Of a DNA stretch of 64,000 nucleotides, positions 58,823-64,000 are shown one piece after another. The stretch is from the NCBI RefSeq assembly GCF_016865365.1, contig NZ_AP024469.1, forward strand, positions 2,510,501-2,574,500. The letters are read 5' to 3'. The notes beneath the pieces were generated by a model. That model did not search any database, had not been told where the DNA came from, and was given only the letters and a program-made list of their open reading frames with translations. The stretch is from Geobacter sp. SVR (lineage in GTDB: Bacteria > Desulfobacterota > Desulfuromonadia > Geobacterales > Pseudopelobacteraceae). Made by a program: the position numbers and the translations under genes. Within the stretch, counting starts at the first letter, position 1; every line of letters begins with the position of its first letter.

Positions 58823-59718
58823 CTCTTTTTCCGATTCAGAAAGCCTTCGATCTCGTCCTTGCTGAAGTCCGCCAGATCGGGGCCTTCAGGCAAGATTGCG
58901 GGAGGGATGAAATACACGTCCATCCACTGGCGCAAGGTCGGGCAGATCTCATCCATTGCCTTGATTCCCGCAGCGTCGTTATCCGGCCAGAAGACTACGT
59001 GATCGAGGCCCATTTCCAACAACAGCAAGGTCTTGTGTTCCGACCAGTTGTTGGAGCCGAAGTAGCACAAAGCTTCCGGTTCGCCCATTTTGTCCAGATA
59101 GTTGACCGCGTGAAAGATCCCCTCGCAGAGAATTGCCCTGCGTACTTTTCTGGCCTTTGCCAAATCAAACGGATAGAGCCACTCTTTGGCATTGCATTTC
59201 GAGGGGCGAAGGTACTTGGGTTTGTCATCCCCCAAGGCCCGACCGTCTACGCCGATGAATGCCCCATGCTGCGTGATCGAAAAGCAGATCCTGTTTTCGT
59301 ACCTGCCGGCCGTGCATTTGATCGCCTCCAGCATCTTGAATGTAGCAGGGGAAATGCCTCGGTACTCTTCAGGGTAGATTTCCCCAGGCGGCATGACAAA
59401 ACAGCCGACTCCATCTTTTGTGTAGATGGTGGCGTCCTGCTCTTTGATCCTCTTCAGGCGACTGCGGAGGGAGATGGACTGCATCTGCACGTCGTCTATC
59501 TTACCGCCCAGCAACCACGTCGTCATGCCTACCTGGGACAGAGAAAAACCGCAGGCAAAGCAATGCCCGACTTCTTTACTTAAGTTGATATTGAAGCTGG
59601 CGTTGGAATCCACACCGTCAGAATGGGTAGCCTGATTCGGACAGATGATTGCTATTTCATCACCGGTCTTTTGTACGTAACGTATGCCTTTTTCATCGAG
59701 CAGTGCCAGGATGTTCAT
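58813..59718 (-). CDS. DnaG-type DNA primase (zinc finger plus Toprim)
   Basis: 301 residues. N-terminal zinc-binding region with CPNQATH and HCFACG (about 26-60). Toprim domain with ILCEGIFHAVNYL (catalytic Glu) and VVFWPDNDAAG (Asp-x-Asp), about residues 200-260. Short compared with cellular DnaG (about 580) because the helicase-binding C-terminal domain is absent. It makes RNA primers with the helicase at 61089. Start overlaps the small gene upstream (ATGA). Confidence 0.9.
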   Translation of the reverse strand: MNILALLDEKGIRYVQKTGDEIAIICPNQATHSDGVDSNASFNINLSKEVGHCFACGFSLSQVGMTTWLLGGKIDDVQMQSISLRSRLKRIKEQDATIYTKDGVGCFVMPPGEIYPEEYRGISPATFKMLEAIKCTAGRYENRICFSITQHGAFIGVDGRALGDDKPKYLRPSKCNAKEWLYPFDLAKARKVRRAILCEGIFHAVNYLDKMGEPEALCYFGSNNWSEHKTLLLLEMGLDHVVFWPDNDAAGIKAMDEICPTLRQWMDVYFIPPAILPEGPDLADFSKDEIEGFLNRKKRWK

Positions 59719-59822
59719 GTTAGATACTCACTTTGTTTCTCGAGCTGAAGCGGTTTACCGAGCTTTGCAATCCCGCTGTGATAGCCGTACTGATTGACTG
59801 CATACACTATCCGGGGATTCAT
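59715..59822 (-). CDS. Small protein coupled to primase
   Basis: 35 residues (MNPRIVYAVNQYGYHSGIAK...). ATG lies 1 bp after the loader stop and its TGA overlaps the primase ATG, so it fills the gap exactly in a chain of coupled genes. Function unknown. Confidence 0.55.
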   Translation of the reverse strand: MNPRIVYAVNQYGYHSGIAKLGKPLQLEKQSEYLT

Positions 59823-59823
59823 T

Positions 59824-60609
59824 TCACGTCCCTCTCAGGCTTTTGGCCAGATCTTTCAAGGTCACCGTGATCCTGTTGTCGGTAAAAGGAATGCTGATTC
59901 CTTCCGGCGCTCGACCGTACCGTTGTTCGTACTCTTGCGGGGTCAAGTGACTGACCACGATGGTCATTTTGCCATTCATGCGGCGATCATCGACCAGCCC
60001 TACGAGCTGATTGGCGGCATAGCCGTTTCCCACGAACTCGCTGCCTACCGCATACAGCATCAGGACTTCGGCATTGTGCAGCTGTTGCTCATAGGGATCG
60101 TCGACTCCGTCCCAGGAAGCCTTCTTCGCTTCCAGAACATTCGGGTACGCCGCGCAGAAGGTTCGGAGGTTTACTGCGATGGCCTCTTTGACGAGTTTGG
60201 TACCGGCGACCATGGCCCCATCGCTCTGTAGTGAGTACAGGTAAAGGGCAATCCCCTGTTCGCTCAGTTTTCGAATGTTGGGGCCCAGAATGTCGAAGTT
60301 GTCTTGGTCGGTTTTCCGTTCACAAACAGCTACTCTGTTATCGAAATACGTGACGGGTATATGAGCCGCGGCCCACCTGCGCTCAGTCATTGTCGGTTGT
60401 TGCTGACTCACCAGTCGCTCCCATAAATGCTTGTGGTACTTGGTTAAAAAGTTCGGCAATCTGAAAATTGCCTCCCGAATGTTCGGGTAGTTTTTCAAAA
60501 GCAGCCGCAGGTATGGAAACGGCAGCCGCAGATGGTCTTTGTAGTATCTGTAGTCCGTCAAGGTGTACTGACTGCCAAGCACGTTTAACGGGTTGTTTCT
60601 GTGGCGCAC
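59824..60609 (-). CDS. Helicase-loader-like AAA protein with eroded ATP-binding motifs
   Basis: 261 residues. The C-terminal part has the layout of DnaC/IstB-type AAA loaders: a hydrophobic strand and loop at 120-143 (IALYLYSLQSDGAMVAGTKL) where the P-loop should be, a Walker-B-like strand at 181-192 (EVLMLYAVGSEF), then LVGLVDDRRMNGK and TIVVSHLTPQEYEQRYG as in DnaC. Neither GxxGxGKT nor the Walker B Asp-Asp/Glu is kept, so ATP binding is probably lost. Location between DnaB helicase and primase supports a loader role. Confidence 0.6.
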   Translation of the reverse strand: MRHRNNPLNVLGSQYTLTDYRYYKDHLRLPFPYLRLLLKNYPNIREAIFRLPNFLTKYHKHLWERLVSQQQPTMTERRWAAAHIPVTYFDNRVAVCERKTDQDNFDILGPNIRKLSEQGIALYLYSLQSDGAMVAGTKLVKEAIAVNLRTFCAAYPNVLEAKKASWDGVDDPYEQQLHNAEVLMLYAVGSEFVGNGYAANQLVGLVDDRRMNGKMTIVVSHLTPQEYEQRYGRAPEGISIPFTDNRITVTLKDLAKSLRGT

Positions 60610-60800
60610 GGTTCGAATATCCTTTCAAAACGCTCCTTAGACATGATGTCCTCGGAACCGGAGACGCCTCTGAAGAAGTAGTCACCGATGTTCACGTCAG
60701 TAAACTTTCGTTCCCACTCCAATAAGCGCTTCCATTCTGCATCGATCTCTACGGCCTCGATGATGTTTTTCATCCGGTACGGCCCCATCTGTCTAGTCAC
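60585..60800 (-). CDS. Small unknown protein
   Basis: 71 residues from GTG 60800, which overlaps the upstream TGA. Acidic and aromatic (DAEWKRLLEWERKFTDVNIG, YFFRGVSG). Overlaps the loader gene by 25 bp. Part of the replication operon; function unknown. Confidence 0.6.
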   Translation of the reverse strand: MTRQMGPYRMKNIIEAVEIDAEWKRLLEWERKFTDVNIGDYFFRGVSGSEDIMSKERFERIFEPCATETTR

Positions 60801-61089
60801 TGATTGCTCTCCTTCTGCGGCGTTTTCTCAAGGCTACAGGAACCAAGATGTTAGGATCCCCGTAACGGTCGATATAGAACTGCTCTATCGGGTAATTGAC
60901 AAGTTCAGGGTAGAGCAGCGTGTATTCCTTGCATTTGATAAGTCGTCCCTTCGGACACTTGTAAATGCAGTAGACAATATGCCTACTGCCACCCCCTTTA
61001 AGGAGAGGACAGTAGACTTTAAGGGAGGGCTTACCCTCTTCAGCACCATGAGCGGCCATAGCCAGCACATGCTCTTTGCTTTTTCGCAT
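60793..61089 (-). CDS. Small basic protein
   Basis: 98 residues from ATG 61089, which overlaps the helicase stop (TAATG). A C-terminal Arg/Lys run (RKRRRRR) and a central segment with two or three cysteines (VYCIYKCPKG, IKCKEY). Could bind DNA; no family recognised. Confidence 0.6.
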   Translation of the reverse strand: MRKSKEHVLAMAAHGAEEGKPSLKVYCPLLKGGGSRHIVYCIYKCPKGRLIKCKEYTLLYPELVNYPIEQFYIDRYGDPNILVPVALRKRRRRRAISD

Positions 61090-62456
61090 TAGAACTCCTG
61101 ATATACGAAGCGCGACTTGTTCAGCTCCTTTATCAGCTTGAACGGCTCCGGGAATGACGGTGCGCCTTTGATTGTCAGAAAGTTTCGGATGGCTTTGAAC
61201 GTGACCGTCACCGTGCCCAAGGTTTTGTCCTCTTCGGACTCCGTGAGGAAGAGGGCCAAGTCGCAATCATTGATTGCGTTGCTGACGAACCGCAGTCGCG
61301 GATCGTCGCCCTTCTTGCCCTGATCGAGCTGGGCAGGAGTAATGACGTTGGCCCCGTATTTGTGTGAGAATGTCTTCAGGTTCTTGGACTGCAGCAGGTT
61401 GTACTCCCACGAAGCAAGCTGTGCATCCGCTCTGCCGCGTGGGACCAGGAACGGGTAATCCACGATGAAGGTGGTAACGCCCTTGGTCGTTGCCAGCAAG
61501 TTCATTTTGATGAACAGGTCATCCCAATCCAGCCGCTCGTCGAAAATGTAGAACTTGTTCTGCCGCTGCGGGAAGGTCTGGAAAAGCTTCTCGAAGAAGA
61601 GTTCTTTCGGCAGCCCCTGATGCTCTTTACAGAACCGGATAACTGCTTTGCCCTCCCCTTCCCCGCAATAGAAGATCGCCTCGTAGGTACGCAGCTTCAA
61701 GGCTTCCAATGGACTCAGAGTATCGGACATGATCGCCCCCAAATCCACATCCGCGAAGTTACTCAGAATCCTGGCCCGAACCTCGGACATACCCATCTCA
61801 TAACTGAAATAGGCTACAGAGCCGACTTCGTGGAGATAGTGGTGAACTCCGAACATACCGGCCAACGTACTCTTACCCATTTTGGCCGGTGCCGCGATGA
61901 TCGTCAGACCACCGCGGATCAAGCCGCCCCGCATATCGATAGGCTTGACGCCGGTCGTGCGAAAATCGAATTTGACGGTCTTACCGGCTGACGCAGCCAT
62001 ATCAGCCTCTTCCAGCCGGTACTCTGCATTTACGAAGACCGAATCGTGCAGCTCCTTCAACCGGCCCAACGTGTTGTCTATATCTTTTGACTCGACCGCT
62101 TCGATCAGCTGCTCCGTCTTGGTCAATACGAGGCGGAACTTGTGATAGTTCCGAAGATCATTCAGTAACAACTCGCTGGTCAGCCCTTCGATATCCCGCT
62201 CCTGGATCTGGGCGAGAAGGGACAGTATGAACTTGGCCTTATCAGCGGAGGTACACTTGTCCGCTATAGCAGAGCGGAGTACGTCCCACCCCATGAACGT
62301 GCCGTTGTCCACGTAGAATTTCCTGATAATCAGGAACATCTTCCGCAGTTCGGCGTTGCCGAAGTATTCTGGACTAACAGCAACAAGAAGCTCAGGCCCT
62401 TTCTCCTCCATGAGCTTCTTGATTGCGTTGCACTCTACGTGATGGTTACCAGGCAT
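61089..62456 (-). CDS. Replicative DNA helicase (DnaB-type)
   Basis: 455 residues. RecA-like domain with Walker A APAKMGKST (189-197), Walker B FIVDYPFLV, and a conserved VITPAQLDQG motif corresponding to the sensor-like Gln of DnaB. The N-terminal 100 residues form the helical DnaB-N-like domain. It unwinds DNA at the fork and works with primase and loader encoded downstream. The start overlaps the kinase gene by 11 bp. Confidence 0.9.
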   Translation of the reverse strand: MPGNHHVECNAIKKLMEEKGPELLVAVSPEYFGNAELRKMFLIIRKFYVDNGTFMGWDVLRSAIADKCTSADKAKFILSLLAQIQERDIEGLTSELLLNDLRNYHKFRLVLTKTEQLIEAVESKDIDNTLGRLKELHDSVFVNAEYRLEEADMAASAGKTVKFDFRTTGVKPIDMRGGLIRGGLTIIAAPAKMGKSTLAGMFGVHHYLHEVGSVAYFSYEMGMSEVRARILSNFADVDLGAIMSDTLSPLEALKLRTYEAIFYCGEGEGKAVIRFCKEHQGLPKELFFEKLFQTFPQRQNKFYIFDERLDWDDLFIKMNLLATTKGVTTFIVDYPFLVPRGRADAQLASWEYNLLQSKNLKTFSHKYGANVITPAQLDQGKKGDDPRLRFVSNAINDCDLALFLTESEEDKTLGTVTVTFKAIRNFLTIKGAPSFPEPFKLIKELNKSRFVYQEF

Positions 62457-63075
62457 GTGTTACCTCGGCTAGCAACGCCCGTACAATTTCGAGATAACTC
62501 ACCAACGAACCGTTATTCTCGATCTGGTTAGTCCAGCCTTTGTAGGTGGCCAGGGCATTTTCGCTAGAATGCGAAGCATTGGTGATACCAGGGCAATTGG
62601 CCCTGGTTACCTTTATTCTCAGCCCTCCCAATGACTCGACACCTGCCGCTTCGTTCGGAAAGCGCATGTCAGACAGCAGGTAAAGCTTGTCTTCGCTACA
62701 CTGACGGAGCGCCTTCTTGACCCAATAGTCGGGGTCCTGCGCACGACGATACTCTGTTCCCCAATACTGCATCAGCGTCCTGGGCTTGAAATACCAGTAG
62801 CCATTCGAATACCCGCCGTACTTGGCCAGGTAGTCCTTAAAAAACTGCGGCTTGCCGGGGTTGTGCCGGATACGCAGAATCGCTTCTTTGTCTTCATTGG
62901 TCCCCCACAGATTTCGGTGATGCCAGACTACATCGTTTGCATCGAGGAACCTGCCTACTTCATCTTTCAAAGGTGCTGCAAAGGAAAGTTGGATAACACC
63001 GAACTCCCGTACGGCTACCCCGGCAAACGTGTCCTTTCCTGACTGCGCTGCACCGTTAATCCCGATCACCTTCAC
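62446..63075 (-). CDS. Deoxynucleoside monophosphate kinase
   Basis: 209 residues from GTG 63075, chosen because AAGGAGG precedes it by 6 bp. P-loop GINGAAQSGKDT at residues 4-15. LSDMRFPNEAAG in the second half and LMQYWGTEYRR match phage dNMP kinases (T4 gp1 / T5 Dnk type). It phosphorylates dNMPs from host DNA breakdown and from dUTPase. Confidence 0.85.
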   Translation of the reverse strand: MKVIGINGAAQSGKDTFAGVAVREFGVIQLSFAAPLKDEVGRFLDANDVVWHHRNLWGTNEDKEAILRIRHNPGKPQFFKDYLAKYGGYSNGYWYFKPRTLMQYWGTEYRRAQDPDYWVKKALRQCSEDKLYLLSDMRFPNEAAGVESLGGLRIKVTRANCPGITNASHSSENALATYKGWTNQIENNGSLVSYLEIVRALLAEVTHAW

Positions 63076-63281
63076 CCAAATCCTCCTTGTGTTTAGCGCT
63101 GCCCTTGCGAGTGATTCCACACTTACGCTAACGGACGTGCCATCAATGGCTTTTGCCTCCCCAGATCAGAGGAATCGAACCTCTCTATGTCGTTCCAAAC
63201 CTCGACAAACGAGCATGAGTCGAATCGGCATTGTCTTTCAATCTTATTTATATAAAAATAATTATCTATATATAAATAAAA
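63076..63281. other. Intergenic region with tRNA-like remnant and AT-rich promoter region
   Basis: No gene. Around 63166-63184 the minus strand has a good T-arm (AGAGG-TTCGATT-CCTCT) but no pairing acceptor or usable anticodon arm. At 63240-63290 the sequence is nearly pure A/T and holds TATATA elements that could drive leftward transcription of the kinase-helicase operon. Confidence 0.45.
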
Positions 63282-64000
63282 TTACATAAAAGAAAAAACG
63301 TCACTCGTTTTGAGCTGGTACCCCAGTTTCTGGTACCATCTCGTTCTGTTGGTAGCAAATCTTTTAGCAAGATCTCCTTTATCTACGAGGTCAACGATAA
63401 GTGGTGTAGGCTTCCCATCCAGCCTGCGAACTATTCTACCGGACAATTGCTCAACGAATGACTGGTTATTTGAAGGTCTTCCATTGACGAGGGCATCGAG
63501 GGCCGGAAGATCCAATCCTTTATCTGCTTTACGGACGGTCAGAATCGCGTCAATCATACCATGTGCCAGCTTGTCCCTAAGCGCCAGATCCTGGGCCAAG
63601 GTGGTGCTGCCGGTGTACAGGACGTGCTTTATGCCGCTCTTTTTCAGGTACATCGCTACCTGCTTCAAGGTGCCCACGGTAACGCCTACGGTCAAGACTT
63701 TGCGTCCCTGCTGCACCAACGAAATGGTGAGATCAGCCATGAGTTTATTTCTGGCCAAGTCTTTGCCTAAAGCACTTTGAATCTTGCCCCAATCGTCGGG
63801 GTTTTCACTGTAGAATTTGGTTTCGGTCGGTAGGAAAACAACGTCTGCTTTCAAGGCAGACTCGTCTATCATAACGATCCTCTGATCTGAAACCATATCG
63901 GTCAGCACGTCATTTGCATACCCCTTCTTCATTAGCGTAGCCGTGCAGCCAAGACGGTACTCATTATCCATCTTCATCAGGATCTCTCTGCGAGTATCAG
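63282..64000 (-). CDS. SF2 DNA/RNA helicase, C-terminal part (cut by window edge)
   Basis: Open from the right edge (frame continues upstream of the internal ATG at 63977 as DTRREIL) to a TAA at 63282-63284. Visible helicase motifs: RLGCTATLMKKG (motif III, Ser/Thr-Ala-Thr), a GVTVGTLKQVAMYL helix (motif IV), TVRKADKGLDLPALDALV (motif V) and EQLSGRIVRR (motif VI, Gln-x-x-Gly-Arg-x-x-Arg). This is the second RecA lobe of a UvsW/T5-D10-like branch-migration helicase. The Walker A and DEAD motifs lie outside the window. Confidence 0.85.
   Translation of the reverse strand, partial: DTRREILMKMDNEYRLGCTATLMKKGYANDVLTDMVSDQRIVMIDESALKADVVFLPTETKFYSENPDDWGKIQSALGKDLARNKLMADLTISLVQQGRKVLTVGVTVGTLKQVAMYLKKSGIKHVLYTGSTTLAQDLALRDKLAHGMIDAILTVRKADKGLDLPALDALVNGRPSNNQSFVEQLSGRIVRRLDGKPTPLIVDLVDKGDLAKRFATNRTRWYQKLGYQLKTSDVFSFM

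Noticed and set aside
63160-63235. Possible fourth tRNA gene on the minus strand
   Set aside because: Only the T-arm pairs; acceptor and anticodon arms cannot be formed, so it is at most a remnant.

Overview
The window is a 64 kb piece of a tailed-phage (siphovirus-type) genome, or of a prophage. It has a lambda-like tail module read left to right (0-40 kb) and a replication, recombination and nucleotide-metabolism module read right to left (43-64 kb). The host is Gram-negative: the phage encodes a signal-peptide-bearing outer-membrane-barrel-like protein and a secreted lytic transglycosylase, together with a 3-TM holin. It also carries an adenosylcobalamin-dependent (class II) ribonucleotide reductase and an IS4-family insertion sequence. 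A cobalamin-using, possibly anaerobic proteobacterium (Geobacter-like) would fit, but the genus is only a guess.

Layout. 0-2.1 kb: neck protein (cut by the edge), tail terminator and major tail protein. 2.2-5 kb: tail-assembly chaperone with a probable -1 frameshift extension, a minor tail protein and an unusually short tape measure. 5-12.7 kb: tail-tip proteins of the lambda M/K/L/I/J type, with K split into a JAMM gene and an NlpC/P60 gene, L keeping its four cysteines, the I/J-N gene duplicated in tandem, and a phosphoribosyltransferase inserted before J. 12.7-22 kb: two paralogous FN3/collagen-type fibre genes. The first has an IS4 element inserted exactly in its stop codon, and a recombination scar lies between the copies. 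22-38.6 kb: two copies of a receptor-binding cassette (S74-chaperone fibre, second fibre protein, DUF4376-like protein, QueC-family PP-loop enzyme, polytopic membrane protein resembling QueT-type transporters). The first copy also carries an outer-membrane-barrel-like protein and the lysis genes (holin, transglycosylase, membrane-anchored protein). 38.6-40 kb: a stand-alone receiver-domain protein, a coiled-coil membrane protein and a permuted papain-like protein. 40-41.5 kb: a Panacea-domain antitoxin/toxin pair between two 80-bp direct repeats that each contain a terminator. 41.8-42.8 kb: a KilA-N/BstA-like protein (tentative) preceded by a 62-bp three-way-junction element.

43-64 kb, minus strand: class II RNR, ClpP-like protease, dUTPase, HD phosphohydrolase, metallophosphoesterase, several small zinc-ribbon proteins, an SbcC/SbcD pair, a small tRNA cluster, an acidic-tailed SSB-like protein, a flap exonuclease, family A DNA polymerase with an N-terminal UDG-like domain, Toprim primase, a helicase-loader-like AAA protein with eroded ATP motifs, DnaB-type helicase, dNMP kinase and the C-terminal part of an SF2 helicase. 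Most of these genes overlap by 1-25 bp and are probably translated as coupled operons.

The most unusual content is the repeated linkage of tail-fibre genes with a QueC-family enzyme and a probable 7-deazaguanine-type transporter. Also notable are the extensive tandem duplication of host-recognition genes with visible scars, the IS at a stop codon, the repeat-flanked toxin-antitoxin cassette, the phage receiver domain, and a tRNA whose conserved G19-C56 tertiary pair appears to be inverted.
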